Below, one piece after another: positions 8,799 to 17,802 of a stretch of 64,000 nt of DNA. The translations under genes and the position numbers were made by a program. The notes beneath the pieces are model-generated. The model made no database searches. It was not told the DNA's origin and saw only the letters and a list, made by a program, of their open reading frames with translations. Positions within the stretch are counted from its first letter, which is position 1. Each line of letters opens with the position of its first letter. The DNA lies in the NCBI RefSeq assembly GCF_022662305.1, contig NZ_JAKNQH010000005.1, positions 124,001-188,000 on the forward strand, read 5' to 3'. The stretch is from Sphingomonas sp. BAUL-RG-20F-R05-02. Its GTDB lineage: Bacteria; Pseudomonadota; Alphaproteobacteria; Sphingomonadales; Sphingomonadaceae.

Positions 8799-11189
8799 TC
8801 ACAGCCTGTAGCTGACCGTCAGCACCGCCGAGCGTGCGTCACCCGGCGTCGCCCAGCCGTTGTTGGCGCGAATGCGCGTATAGTACAGCTTGTCGCCGAT
8901 GTTCTTGACGTTGATCTGCGCCGACAATGCCTTGGTGATGTCGTAAGAGATCGTAGCATTGTGGACGAGATACCCTTTCGAGCGGAACACCAGCGAGGAT
9001 GTCACCGTCGGCGTGTTGATCGCGAACGGCCCTTGGTATGTCGCGCCGTAGCCGAGCGTCAGGCCGAAGGGCAGGGTGTAGGCAGTGTAGAGGCTGCCGG
9101 AATCCCTGGGCGTACCGATCAGCATCGAGCCGCCGCCGGGGTTCGGCACGGCCACCGTGTTGGTGCAATTGCCCGACCCCGGCGTAGCGAGGCACTTGTC
9201 CGACACTGCCTGAAGCAGCTTGCTGTTGAGGTGTGTGTAGTTGGCGGTGATCGACCAGGCCGGCGTGATATGCCCCGATGCGCCGAGCGCAAGGCCGTCG
9301 ACGCGTGAGCGACCGTCGGTCTGCTGGTCCGGCACGGTCGGATCGCCCGATGGTACCTTGTAGCTGTCGCGCTCGTTTCGGAACAGCGCCGCTGTGAGCA
9401 GCAGCCCGCCGTGGAACAACTCCAGCTTGCCGCCGATCTCGTAATTCTTGGCGCCTTCCGGGCGGCTGCTGCATGTCGACACCGGCACCGCCGCAGTGGG
9501 TGTGAACGTGCAACTGCCGTTGACCGTGCTTTGCGACGGCGTTTTGGAATTGCCATAGGCGACGTAGAGGCTCGCCGCCTCGACCGGCTTGTAGACGAGG
9601 CCGACGCGGTACGAGAGCAGGCTGTCGCGGTTATAGAGCGTCGGGCCGGCGGTGGTCAGCGTGCCGAAAGTCGTGCCGGGCGTGGTCGAGAAGGTGTTGG
9701 TCTGCGACTTGCCGATGTTACGCTCCCATCTTACGCCGCCGTTGATCTCGAAATGCCGCGACAGCTTCATCGCATCGAACAGATAGACCGCATAATTGTC
9801 GACCTGCGACCGCGGGCGCGTGGCGACGACGAAGTTGACCGGCCGGGTGTAGGTGTTGTTCGCATCCGGGTTGAAGATGTCATACGGTGTGATCGTCGCG
9901 GGCGTACCGTTGGCGGCGCGCTGCGAATTGCCGGTGACCGCGTTGTAGTTCTCGCGCGACAGCGACACGCCGAGATCGAGCGTGTGTTCGATACCGCCGG
10001 TCGCGACCACTGCCTTCAGGTCGGTCTGATTGTAGGCGAGTTGGTTCTCCGTAAAACGCGTGTTGCCGCGCGATCCGCCGCTCGGTGTGAACAGCCCCTT
10101 CGCCGGACAGGTGGCGCCGAGCACGGTGAAGCCGTTCGGCAGGCAGAAAACGCCCTCCGGCCCGTCGGCGCGGGTGAACTGCGTGACATCCTCATACCGG
10201 GTCAGGTTGCGGATCGAGACCGTGTCGCTGAAATCATGCTCGAAGATCTGCGTCGCCTGGTCGAAGTTGATGCGCTGCGTGTCGAGATTGCGATAGCCGA
10301 AATAGGCGTTGCGGCTGATGCCAGGGATCGGTCCGCTGCGGCCCGTGCCGGGGGCGCCGCCGACGATCGCACCGCTGATATACGGCACGCCGAACTGCGG
10401 GATGTTGGTGTCTTCCTGGTGCATGTACGCGAAGGTCAGCCGTGTCGGCGTGCCCATGCCGAACGTTACCGAAGGCGCGATGCCCCAGCGCCTGTTCTTC
10501 TCGACGTCACGGCCAGGGATGTCGTTGCGGTGGAACATCGCGTTGAGGCGCACCGCGACCGTATCGCTGACGTGTTGGCTGATGTCTGCGGTGGCACGGT
10601 AGTAATCGTCGGTGCCGACGCCGCCCTCGATCACGGCGCGGTCGCGATCGAGCGGGCGTTTGGTCACGAGGTTGATGTTGCCGCCGACCGAGCCCGCGCC
10701 GGTGTTGACCGAACTGGCGCCGTTCGTCACCTCGATCTGCGCGACGTTGAACGTGTCGGTGCGGCTGTACTGCGCACTGTCGCGCACATTGTCGACGGTG
10801 ATGTCGTTATTGGCGGAATAGCCGCGCAGCGTGATGCTGTCGCCATAGCCGCTGCCACCTTCGCCGGCACCGAACGAGATGCCGGGCACGGTCGAAAGCG
10901 CGTCCTTCAACGACAGCAGGTTCTGCTGTTCGAGCACTTCGCTGCTCAGGACGGTAACGGTCTGCGGGGTGTCGCGCAGCGATCGGACGGCCTTTGGGCT
11001 CGCCTGCCGCTGAGGCGGCTCGGCCTTCAGCCGCTGGCCGGTCACGACCACATTGTCCGGGGCCGTCGCATCTGCGTCGGCGGCATCCTTGCCCGGCGCG
11101 GCGATCGCCTGAGAGGCTAACAAGCTACCGACGCAGGACAGCGCGAGGAAGGCGCCGGTGCGGGTTGCGCGAGCGATCGGATGAGTCAT
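8799..11189 (-). CDS. TonB-dependent siderophore receptor, Fiu/PiuA-like
   Basis: A 796-residue outer membrane receptor. The start at 11189 follows a GGGGGA site; the upstream in-frame ATG would place coding sequence across the Fur-like boxes. The signal peptide ends near AIAAPG. Then come a TonB-box-like segment (DNVVVTGQRL), a plug of the siderophore type (RDTPQTVTVLSSEVLEQQN, PGISFGAGEGG, TLRGYSANNDITVDNVRDSAQY, VEVTNGASSVNTGAGSVGG-like) and a barrel ending in SAVLTVSYRL. Plug features and neighbouring piuC point to catecholate iron complexes. Two Fur-like boxes lie 35-80 bases upstream of the start, so iron repression is expected. First gene of the receptor-piuC-FMN oxidase unit. Confidence 0.95.
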   Translation of the reverse strand: MTHPIARATRTGAFLALSCVGSLLASQAIAAPGKDAADADATAPDNVVVTGQRLKAEPPQRQASPKAVRSLRDTPQTVTVLSSEVLEQQNLLSLKDALSTVPGISFGAGEGGSGYGDSITLRGYSANNDITVDNVRDSAQYSRTDTFNVAQIEVTNGASSVNTGAGSVGGNINLVTKRPLDRDRAVIEGGVGTDDYYRATADISQHVSDTVAVRLNAMFHRNDIPGRDVEKNRRWGIAPSVTFGMGTPTRLTFAYMHQEDTNIPQFGVPYISGAIVGGAPGTGRSGPIPGISRNAYFGYRNLDTQRINFDQATQIFEHDFSDTVSIRNLTRYEDVTQFTRADGPEGVFCLPNGFTVLGATCPAKGLFTPSGGSRGNTRFTENQLAYNQTDLKAVVATGGIEHTLDLGVSLSRENYNAVTGNSQRAANGTPATITPYDIFNPDANNTYTRPVNFVVATRPRSQVDNYAVYLFDAMKLSRHFEINGGVRWERNIGKSQTNTFSTTPGTTFGTLTTAGPTLYNRDSLLSYRVGLVYKPVEAASLYVAYGNSKTPSQSTVNGSCTFTPTAAVPVSTCSSRPEGAKNYEIGGKLELFHGGLLLTAALFRNERDSYKVPSGDPTVPDQQTDGRSRVDGLALGASGHITPAWSITANYTHLNSKLLQAVSDKCLATPGSGNCTNTVAVPNPGGGSMLIGTPRDSGSLYTAYTLPFGLTLGYGATYQGPFAINTPTVTSSLVFRSKGYLVHNATISYDITKALSAQINVKNIGDKLYYTRIRANNGWATPGDARSAVLTVSYRL

Positions 11190-11223
11190 TGTTCCCCCGT
11201 GGTATTGCGTCGCGATGTGATAT

Positions 11224-11241
11224 TGCGAGTCATTCTCATCG
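11224..11241 (-). promoter_or_regulatory. Fur-like box, proximal
   Basis: TGCGAGTCATTCTCATCG is a recognisable but imperfect match to the 7-1-7 Fur inverted repeat (TGATAAT-n-ATTATCA). It lies 35 bases upstream of the siderophore receptor start and 10 bases from the second, better box. Confidence 0.6.
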
Positions 11242-11251
11242 TCAACAGAGA

Positions 11252-11269
11252 TGCGAATGATTCTCATTT
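11252..11269 (-). promoter_or_regulatory. Fur-like box, distal and stronger
   Basis: On the minus strand it reads AAATGAGAATCATTCGCA, with TGAGAAT-C-ATTCGCA close to the 7-1-7 Fur consensus. It is centred about 71 bases upstream of the receptor start. It also lies upstream of the divergent M20 gene at 11365, so both directions may respond to iron. Confidence 0.72.
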
Positions 11270-11364
11270 GTCGGTGGGTTGTGGCACCGGACGTGCTCGG
11301 CCAAACTACGAACGGTGATGAAGCGCTTCCCGCGCAACGCGGTCGTCACAGGGGGAAAATGACA

Positions 11365-12792
11365 ATGAAGGCTGCTCGACGCTCGGCCCACCTATCCGCC
11401 ACCATCGCCGCCTTGCTGGCGGGAGCAATGTCGGCGCACGCTGCGCCGACCGACCCGCGCGGCGGCGAGCCCGCGTTCCGGGCGCTCTACAAGGAACTCG
11501 TCGAAACCGATTCAAGCTGGCCTGACGGCAGTTGCACGCTTGCCGCCGAACGGATGGGGGCGCACCTCAAGGCAGCGGGCTATCCTGCCGCCGACGTGCA
11601 GGTGCTGGTCGACCCCGCTCATCCCAAGGAAGGTAGCCTCACCGCGATCCTGCGCGGCAGCGATGCGAAGCTGCCCGCGGTGCTGTTGCTTGCGCGTATC
11701 GACGTGGTCGCCGCCAAGCGCAGCGACTGGACGCGAGACCCGTTTACGCTCGTGGAGGAAAACGGCTATTTTTACGGACGCGGCACATCCGACGACAAGG
11801 CGATGGCGGCGGCGTTTACCGATGCGATGGTGCGGTTCCGACAGGAAGGCTACAAGCCCAAACGCACGGTCAAGCTCGCGCTGACGTGCGGGGAGGAGAC
11901 CGAGAAGGCGCTCAACGGCGTTTCGTGGTTGCTCAAGAACCACCCGGAGACGTTACAGGCGGGCTGGGCGCTCAACGAAGGCGGCGGCGGTTCGCTCGAC
12001 GAAGCTGGGAAGCCGGTCAGCCAGGGCGTGCAGGCCGGCGAGAAGGTCTATCAGGATTTCACCTTCACCGCGACCGCGCCCGGCGGGCACAGCTCGCGGC
12101 AGGCGCCGCACGTCAACGCGATCGGCTGGATGGCGGAGGCGCTGGCGCGGGTGAACGCATACGACTTCCCCGTCGACCTGACGCCTGCCGCCAGGGCGTA
12201 TTTCGGTGCGTCGGCGCCGTTGTACCCGAACACTCGGGCGGCGATGGCGGCGATCGGTTCGGGCAAGGCAACCGCCGCCGATTACGCGACCGTCTCCGCC
12301 GCCAATCCGAGCTGGAACGCGACGCTGCGCACCACCTGCATCCCGACGATGATCTCCGGCGGGCATGCCACTAACGCGCAGCCGCAGTCGGTGACGGCGA
12401 ACGTCAACTGCCGCATCATTCCCGGTGAGAGCGTGGAGTCGATCCAGACCATGCTGGCGGCGGTGGCGGGCAATCCGAAGGTGACGGTGGCGCTGGCCGA
12501 TCCGCCGCAGCCGAAATCCTCGGCACCGCCGCTGACCCCGCAGATCATGGCACCGATCGAAGCCTTGTCGAAGGAGATGTGGCCGGGCGTGCCGATCATC
12601 CCGCGCCTGTCGACCGGCGCCACCGACGGTCGCTTCACCAACGCGGCCGGCATCCCGACCTATGGCGTGTCGGGACTGTTCTCCGATCCTGACGGGCAGG
12701 GGGTGCACGGCCTCAACGAGCGTATCCGCGTGACGTCGCTGATGGACGGGCGCGCGTTCCTGTACCGACTGGTGAAGGCATATACCGGCTGA
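11365..12792 (+). CDS. M20 family metallopeptidase homologue with an altered metal site
   Basis: A 475-residue exported protein. The start at 11365 is chosen because GGGGGA sits eight bases upstream; an ATG six bases earlier is too close. The signal peptide ends AHA-AP. M20 features are DVVAAKRSDWTRDPF, YGRGTSDDKAM, the CGEETEK catalytic/metal Glu pair, NEGGGGS, the dimerisation domain with APGGHSS, STGATDGRF and a late GVHGLNERI His. In the first metal motif, however, the usual HxD reads R-I-D (Arg at residue 111, codon 11695-11697). Loss of this zinc ligand could abolish or change activity. It diverges from the siderophore receptor across the Fur-like boxes. Most M20 members of this size cleave dipeptides or acyl-amino acids. 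Confidence 0.9.
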   Translation: MKAARRSAHLSATIAALLAGAMSAHAAPTDPRGGEPAFRALYKELVETDSSWPDGSCTLAAERMGAHLKAAGYPAADVQVLVDPAHPKEGSLTAILRGSDAKLPAVLLLARIDVVAAKRSDWTRDPFTLVEENGYFYGRGTSDDKAMAAAFTDAMVRFRQEGYKPKRTVKLALTCGEETEKALNGVSWLLKNHPETLQAGWALNEGGGGSLDEAGKPVSQGVQAGEKVYQDFTFTATAPGGHSSRQAPHVNAIGWMAEALARVNAYDFPVDLTPAARAYFGASAPLYPNTRAAMAAIGSGKATAADYATVSAANPSWNATLRTTCIPTMISGGHATNAQPQSVTANVNCRIIPGESVESIQTMLAAVAGNPKVTVALADPPQPKSSAPPLTPQIMAPIEALSKEMWPGVPIIPRLSTGATDGRFTNAAGIPTYGVSGLFSDPDGQGVHGLNERIRVTSLMDGRAFLYRLVKAYTG

Positions 12793-12828
12793 TCTGCGGT
12801 TCGGGATGTCACCGCATCTTCGACGTCG

Positions 12829-13521
12829 CTAAAGCCGAAATCCCTTCGAAACCGCATAGGCGAAGCCGCCCGCGATAATGATGCCAATCGCCGCCTTCCA
12901 CGGCGAAGCGCGCAGGCGCGGCGCCCCCGGCGTCGCACCGGCACGGCGCCGACCGTGCAACATCGGCGAGATCAGGTCGTGCCGCAGCGCGACGAGGTAG
13001 AACAGGATCGCCAGCACGTGCAGCGCGACCAGCGCGAGCAGCACGTTGAACATGAAATGATGAACACCCGCGGCGGAACGGCCGACATCGAAGCTGACGT
13101 AATCCGCCAGCGGGCCGGATTCGAGCCCGTCGACATCGACCGAGAACAGCCCCGCCGTCACCATGACGATCAACGTCGCCAGCAGCAGCACCACGCTCCA
13201 TCCGCCGATCGGGTTATGGCCGTCCGCTGCCTCATACGGCCGCTTGCCGAACCGGCCGAGGTAATCGAGCGCCGCGCGCGGCCCCCGCACGAACTGCGCG
13301 AAGCGGGCGGTGCGGCTGCCGACTACGCCCCAATAGATGCGGAACACCACCAGGGCGAGGATCGTGTAGCCCGACAGCCGGTGCCGATCCATGTCGTGAT
13401 GATCGCCGCTCCACCACGAAAAGCCGAGTAGCGCGACCAGCGCCCAGTGAAACAGCCGGACCGGCAGATCCCAGACGCGCACCGATGTCGCGGCGGCGGC
13501 AGGCGGTTCCACCGGCGTCAT
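12829..13521 (-). CDS. Cytochrome b561 family membrane protein
   Basis: A 230-residue integral membrane di-haem cytochrome b that passes electrons between quinone or a partner cytochrome. The opening VWDLPVRLFHW is the family hallmark (haem-ligand His), followed by GYTILALVVFRIYWG, a central helix with LLLATLIVMVTAGLFS, VHHFMFNVLLALVALHVLAILFY (ligand His residues) and a late PMLHGRR. Four main helices plus a C-terminal anchor are visible. It starts seven bases after the cytochrome c' stop, so the two form one transcript and probably an electron-transfer pair. It ends convergently with the M20 gene 36 bases away. Confidence 0.9.
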   Translation of the reverse strand: MTPVEPPAAAATSVRVWDLPVRLFHWALVALLGFSWWSGDHHDMDRHRLSGYTILALVVFRIYWGVVGSRTARFAQFVRGPRAALDYLGRFGKRPYEAADGHNPIGGWSVVLLLATLIVMVTAGLFSVDVDGLESGPLADYVSFDVGRSAAGVHHFMFNVLLALVALHVLAILFYLVALRHDLISPMLHGRRRAGATPGAPRLRASPWKAAIGIIIAGGFAYAVSKGFRL

Positions 13522-13528
13522 CGCGCGG

Positions 13529-13999
13529 TCAGTCCTCCGCGCGGAACTGGCGGTGACAGGCGCCGCAGGTTGCCCCGACCGCCTTCATCTGCGCGCCGAT
13601 GGTGGCGGTGTCGCCGGTGCCCGCCACGCTGGCGAGCTTCGTCGATGCGGCTACCAGGTTGGCCATGTCGGCATCGAAGGTCTTGCGGTCGGTCCAGATC
13701 GCGGGAAGCGCCCCGGTCTTCAACCCGGCGGCGGGCCTGGTGTTCGCCGGGAAAAACTTGCCCTGCGCCTTGGCGGTCGCGGCGAGGGTCTGTGCGGCGG
13801 CGGTTACGACGGCCTTGTCCGGCGCGCCGGTCTTCAACTGTTCGCCGATCGCCTTCATCGCGCCACCCATCTTCTTCATGCCCGCCATGCGCGCATTGAC
13901 GATGTCCTGGGCTGCGGGCGCGGCTGCGATGACCGGTGCCGATGCGAGTGCGGCGATCGCGAGAATGCGGAAGGTCTTGAAGGCTGGTGCAACGATCAT
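13529..13999 (-). CDS. Class II cytochrome c (cytochrome c' type), periplasmic
   Basis: A 156-residue protein with a signal peptide (MIVAP to IAAAPA) and the haem site CGACH at the extreme C-terminus, the position typical of four-helix cytochrome c'. The four-helix body is visible as Ala/Lys-rich segments beginning with [16 protein letters not shown], where a Met takes the usual ligand region. The start at 13999 is chosen to place the signal peptide first; longer frames upstream have no secretion signal. It is followed after seven bases by cytochrome b561, its likely redox partner. Family roles include NO binding and electron transfer; the role here is not determined. Confidence 0.88.
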   Translation of the reverse strand: MIVAPAFKTFRILAIAALASAPVIAAAPAAQDIVNARMAGMKKMGGAMKAIGEQLKTGAPDKAVVTAAAQTLAATAKAQGKFFPANTRPAAGLKTGALPAIWTDRKTFDADMANLVAASTKLASVAGTGDTATIGAQMKAVGATCGACHRQFRAED

Positions 14000-14189
14000 G
14001 AACGTTTCGCCTTTGATGGAACCTGGATCATGGCCGCAGGGCCAACCGCTTCCTCTCCTATTTTCCGACGTTGCGCCAGCCCCCGTGCAGCGTGCCTTGG
14101 CGATCTCCGCCACGGCTGGCATCCAAAGGCCAAGCCATGCGTCCTGTAGTCACCCACGTAACGCAAGACCGCCAACAGCCGAGGTTCCC

Positions 14190-15575
14190 ATGACCGACAC
14201 CCGTACCGAAACCGATTCGATCGGCGCGATCGACGTTCCCGCCGTTGCATATTGGGGCGCGCAGACGCAGCGCAGCATCGAGAACTTCCCGTTCGGCGCG
14301 ACCGAGCGGATGCCGATCGGCATCGTCCGCGCGCTCGCCATCGTGAAGCAGGCCGCCGCGCGCGTGAACCGCAAACACGGTCTCGCCGCCGACATCGCCG
14401 ACGCGATCGACGCCGCCGCGGCCGAGGTGATCGCGGCGCAGCACGACGATCAGTTCCCGCTGGTGATCTGGCAGACCGGCAGCGGCACGCAGAGCAACAT
14501 GAACGTCAACGAGGTGATCGCCGGGCGTGCCAACGAGATGCTGTCGGGCAAGCGCGGCGGCAAGGCGCCGGTTCATCCCAACGATCACGTCAACATGAGC
14601 CAGTCGTCGAACGACAGTTTTCCGACCGCGCTGCACGTCGCCGCAGCACTTGCCGCGACGCGCGATCTGATCCCCGCGCTGGAACAGCTCGAAGCCTCGC
14701 TGCTGAAAAAGGTCGAGGCGTGGGGCAACATCGTCAAGATCGGTCGCACGCATCTTCAGGACGCGACGCCGGTCACGCTGGGCCAGGAGTTTTCAGGCTA
14801 TTACGCGCAGCTTCGGCTCGCCCGCACGCGAATCCTGCCGCTGATCGAGCATGGCCTGTGCAAGCTGGCGCAAGGCGGTACTGCCGTCGGCACCGGGCTC
14901 AATACGCCACCAGGGTTCGCCGAAGATATCGCGGCGGAGATCGCGACCTTGACCGGCCTGCCGTTCGAGACCGCGCCCAACAAATTCGAAGCGCTGGCGA
15001 CTCATGACACGCTGGTGGATTTCTCCGGGCGGCTCAACACGCTGGGGGTGGCGCTGACCAAGATCGCCAACGACATTCGCCTGCTCGGGTCCGGCCCGCG
15101 CTCCGGCCTCGGCGAAATCGATCTGCCCGCCAACGAGCCGGGCAGCTCGATCATGCCGGGCAAGGTCAACCCGACCCAGTGCGAGATGCTGACGATGGTG
15201 GCGGCACAAGTGATCGGCAATCATCAGGCGGTGACGGTCGGGGGCATGCAGGGCCATCTCGAACTCAACGTGTTCAAGCCGTTGATCGGTGCGGCGGTAC
15301 TGCGCTCAGTGCATCTCCTCGCCGTCGGGATGCAGAGCTTCGCGGAGCGCTGCGTCCACGGAATCGAGCCCAATCGCGGCCGGATCGCCGAACTGGTCGA
15401 TCGCTCGCTGATGCTGGTGACCGCGCTCGCCCCCGAAATCGGATACGACAATGCCGCCAAGATCGCCAAGCACGCCCATGCCGAAGGGCTGACGCTGAAG
15501 GAGGCGGGGCTTGACCTCGGGCTGGTCGACGCGGCGACGTTCGACCGGCTGGTGCGGCCCGAAACCATGGTGTGA
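14190..15575 (+). CDS. fumC: Fumarate hydratase, class II
   Basis: Interconverts fumarate and L-malate in the TCA cycle; homotetrameric, iron-independent and cytoplasmic. The 461-residue length is normal. Visible family blocks are [15 protein letters not shown], the [14 protein letters not shown] active-site stretch, [16 protein letters not shown] and the superfamily signature [15 protein letters not shown] around the flexible catalytic loop Ser. The ATG at 14190 follows CGAGG; the frame runs open far upstream but that part has no homology-like content. Monocistronic or leading the small gene at 15655. Confidence 0.97.
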   Translation: MTDTRTETDSIGAIDVPAVAYWGAQTQRSIENFPFGATERMPIGIVRALAIVKQAAARVNRKHGLAADIADAIDAAAAEVIAAQHDDQFPLVIWQTGSGTQSNMNVNEVIAGRANEMLSGKRGGKAPVHPNDHVNMSQSSNDSFPTALHVAAALAATRDLIPALEQLEASLLKKVEAWGNIVKIGRTHLQDATPVTLGQEFSGYYAQLRLARTRILPLIEHGLCKLAQGGTAVGTGLNTPPGFAEDIAAEIATLTGLPFETAPNKFEALATHDTLVDFSGRLNTLGVALTKIANDIRLLGSGPRSGLGEIDLPANEPGSSIMPGKVNPTQCEMLTMVAAQVIGNHQAVTVGGMQGHLELNVFKPLIGAAVLRSVHLLAVGMQSFAERCVHGIEPNRGRIAELVDRSLMLVTALAPEIGYDNAAKIAKHAHAEGLTLKEAGLDLGLVDAATFDRLVRPETMV

Positions 15576-15654
15576 GCTTTGCCTGCTCGGGCGGTGACGG
15601 CGAGGAACAACCGCACCGCTCGCGCTTTGTGATTAGCGGAACGGGAGAAACACG

Positions 15655-15876
15655 ATGGACTTCAGCACGATGGTCGGCGCGGCGATCGGGGCCGCGATCG
15701 ACGGTTCGAGTGGCGACGACAGCAATGTCGACGGTGCGATCGAGGGTGCCGTCGCGGCGACCGTGATCCGCGCGGTGATCCCGCTCGCGGTGACGTTTGC
15801 GACCGGCTGGCTGGTGCTGCGCGGCATCGGCAAGCTCAAGGATGCGGCGTTCGGCGCGAACAAGACCGAAGCGTAA
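15655..15876 (+). CDS. Small membrane-associated protein, unknown function
   Basis: Seventy-three residues with GGGAGAA eight bases before the ATG. The N-terminal half is Gly/Ala/Asp-rich (VGAAIGAAIDGSSGDDSN) and the second half has one likely transmembrane helix (residues about 38-58, IPLAVTFATGWLVLRGIG) with a short basic tail. Lies between fumC and gmk on the same strand. No family recognised. Confidence 0.68.
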   Translation: MDFSTMVGAAIGAAIDGSSGDDSNVDGAIEGAVAATVIRAVIPLAVTFATGWLVLRGIGKLKDAAFGANKTEA

Positions 15877-15925
15877 TTCGCTTCCTGCCTTGACGTAGGC
15901 GCCACCCGCGCGCGATGAGCGCGCG

Positions 15926-16576
15926 ATGAGCGTAACCGACCCCGCCGATCCCCACGGCTTCAAGCGCCGTGGCGTACTGTTCGTCCTGTCCTCGCCGTCG
16001 GGCGCGGGCAAATCCACGATCGCGCGAAAACTGCTGGCCGACGAGCCGGAACTCGGCATGTCGGTGTCGTACACCACCCGGCCGATGCGGCCCGGTGAGG
16101 TCGACGGCGTGGATTACCATTTCGTGAACCTCGAACGCTTCCGCGAAATGGTGGCGAATCATGAGTTCCTCGAATGGGCCCATGTCTTCGACCATCGTTA
16201 CGGAACGCCGAAGTCACAGGTCTTTCATGAACTGGGCGAGGGGCGGGACATTCTGTTCGACATCGACTGGCAGGGCGCGCAGCAGCTCCACCAGCTTGCC
16301 GGTGGCGACATCGTCCGCATCTTCATCCTGCCGCCTTCGATGGAGATCCTGCGGGAACGGCTCGAACGGCGCGCCACCGATTCGCAGGCAGTGATCGACG
16401 CCCGCATGGCGCGCGCTGCCAACGAGGTTAGCCACTGGGACGGTTACGACTACGTCATCGTCAACGACGACGTTGAGCAATGCTTCGCCAGCGTGAAGAC
16501 GATCCTGGCGGCGGAGCGGCTCAAGCGGTCGCGGCAGACCGGGATTATCGGCTTCATCCGCAAGCTGTTGCGCTGA
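15926..16576 (+). CDS. gmk: Guanylate kinase
   Basis: Phosphorylates GMP to GDP with ATP, an essential step of purine nucleotide synthesis. The 216-residue protein carries the P-loop SSPSGAGKST near residue 25, the GMP-binding block SVSYTTRPMRPGEVDGVDYHF, FLEWAHVFDHRYGTP and the late YDYVIVNDD strand. The start at 15926 has no clear ribosome binding site and overlaps the stop of a four-codon reading frame (ATG at 15915), so an unusual initiation is possible. Confidence 0.97.
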   Translation: MSVTDPADPHGFKRRGVLFVLSSPSGAGKSTIARKLLADEPELGMSVSYTTRPMRPGEVDGVDYHFVNLERFREMVANHEFLEWAHVFDHRYGTPKSQVFHELGEGRDILFDIDWQGAQQLHQLAGGDIVRIFILPPSMEILRERLERRATDSQAVIDARMARAANEVSHWDGYDYVIVNDDVEQCFASVKTILAAERLKRSRQTGIIGFIRKLLR

Positions 16577-16597
16577 TCGTCGGCGGGTAGCGGCGGT

Positions 16598-17374
16598 TCA
16601 GCTGCCGTTGTTGGCGACGAGATCGACGTCGGTGCCGCCGTCGCGTCGCGTGGTGAGGAACAGTGCGAAAGCAGCGCCGTCGCGGCTGCGGGTGCCGCCA
16701 AGCACGTGCTGGCTGCCATTTGCCTCATGTTCAGCGGCGAAGCCGGCGCCGCTCGCGCGGGTGTAATACCAGTCGATCACCGATTGCAGCGACGCGGATG
16801 TCGCGAAGCTTACCGCGCGCAGCGCGCAACCGTTGTCCGAGTTCCCTGCTGCCTCGCTCACCCGTGCGTCCGGGTAGAGCGGCAGATCGGCCGGCAGGCG
16901 ATTCGCCCAATTTGCCGAGTACCGCATCTCCCCCGCGCAACTTGCGGTGCGTTTGTCGTTCTGGCGCGAGGCAAGCGCGCCGAGCGTGAGCGACTGGCGT
17001 GCCGCCTCGCACTGCGGGCACGAACCATCTGCCTTGGGAGCTGGGGCCGACTTGAGCGTTTCGCTCGTACCGGCGCCGTCGCCGGTCGCTCCGCCGTTGG
17101 TCGCGCCGGCCACCGGATCGGCCGGGACCGCGCCTGAATACGGCCGAGTGGGGGGACGCACCGCATCGGCGTTGGCCTGTTGCGCGAGCGCGGGATCGAC
17201 CATGATCTGATCGTGCAGCGCCGCCATCAACGCGGGATCGCGGCTGTTGCTGCTGCCCGCGTCGGCAAGTTGATTGTCGAGCGAATCAAGGTTGCCCTGC
17301 TCGGTGTCGCGCGCGCCACAGCCCGCGGTCGCCAGCGCAAGCGCGAGTGTGGCGATCAGCCGGTTGCGACGCAT
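16598..17374 (-). CDS. Putative lipoprotein, unknown function
   Basis: A 258-residue protein starting with a lipoprotein signal (MRRNRLIATLALALATAGC), lipobox ATAGC, so it should be lipid-modified and envelope-anchored. GAGGGAG precedes the ATG. The middle is low-complexity (Gly/Ala/Thr/Pro, about residues 70-110); a later folded part has paired cysteines (SCPQCEAARQS, TASCAGEM, GCALRAVSF) and WANRLPADLPLYPDARV, followed by a segment ending in VIDWYYTRA, a layout seen in uncharacterised sphingomonad lipoproteins. The final strands repeat an FALFLTTRRDGGTDVDLV pattern. Function unknown. Confidence 0.8.
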   Translation of the reverse strand: MRRNRLIATLALALATAGCGARDTEQGNLDSLDNQLADAGSSNSRDPALMAALHDQIMVDPALAQQANADAVRPPTRPYSGAVPADPVAGATNGGATGDGAGTSETLKSAPAPKADGSCPQCEAARQSLTLGALASRQNDKRTASCAGEMRYSANWANRLPADLPLYPDARVSEAAGNSDNGCALRAVSFATSASLQSVIDWYYTRASGAGFAAEHEANGSQHVLGGTRSRDGAAFALFLTTRRDGGTDVDLVANNGS

Positions 17375-17526
17375 AGAAACGCTCCCTCGTATCGGGTCTT
17401 ATACTGCGCACGCTTGGCGTATTTTACGTTAAGATTGAACGCGGGAACGGGGTTAATGCGTGAAATTCGGATTAACCGAGATCGTACGCGCTTGCGTCGG
17501 GTGGCGACGGCGGCCATCGTCCGACG

Positions 17527-17748
17527 ATGATCAATCTTCTCTCGATCCTGGTCGGCGTGCTGGTATTCTTCGGCGCGATCGTCGGGTTCATCCCGCTGTT
17601 CGGCTGGTTCAACTGGTTCTTGATTCCGGTGGCGCTGTTCGGGCTGGTGCTGGGCGCGCTGTCGTCACATCGCAGCGGACGCAACCTCAACCTGATCCTC
17701 ATCATCTTCTGCGCGCTGCGGCTGATGCTTGGCCACGGCGTGATCTGA
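17527..17748 (+). CDS. Small integral membrane protein
   Basis: Seventy-three residues, mostly hydrophobic, with two or three predicted helices (LLSILVGVLVFFGAIVGFIPL; WFLIPVALFGLVLGAL; LNLILIIFCALRLMLG). A basic turn SSHRSGRN lies between helices. There is no strong ribosome binding site, but a hairpin with a symmetric stem follows the stop and the composition is clearly membrane-type. No function can be assigned. Confidence 0.65.
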   Translation: MINLLSILVGVLVFFGAIVGFIPLFGWFNWFLIPVALFGLVLGALSSHRSGRNLNLILIIFCALRLMLGHGVI

Positions 17749-17754
17749 CGCAAA

Positions 17755-17782
17755 AAGGCCCGGCGTTGGTACACCGGGCCTT
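17755..17782 (-). terminator. Bidirectional terminator between convergent genes
   Basis: AAGGCCCGG pairs with CCGGGCCTT across a 10-base loop. In the minus direction the stem is followed by TTTTTG, making it a good terminator for the gene at 17803-18360; in the plus direction it can end the small membrane gene. Confidence 0.78.
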
Positions 17783-17802
17783 CTGCAATCATGACTGGTC
17801 GG

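Noticed and set aside
17454-17475. Possible CtrA site from two TTAA half-sites
   Set aside because: The half-sites are 13 bases apart, not the required 7.
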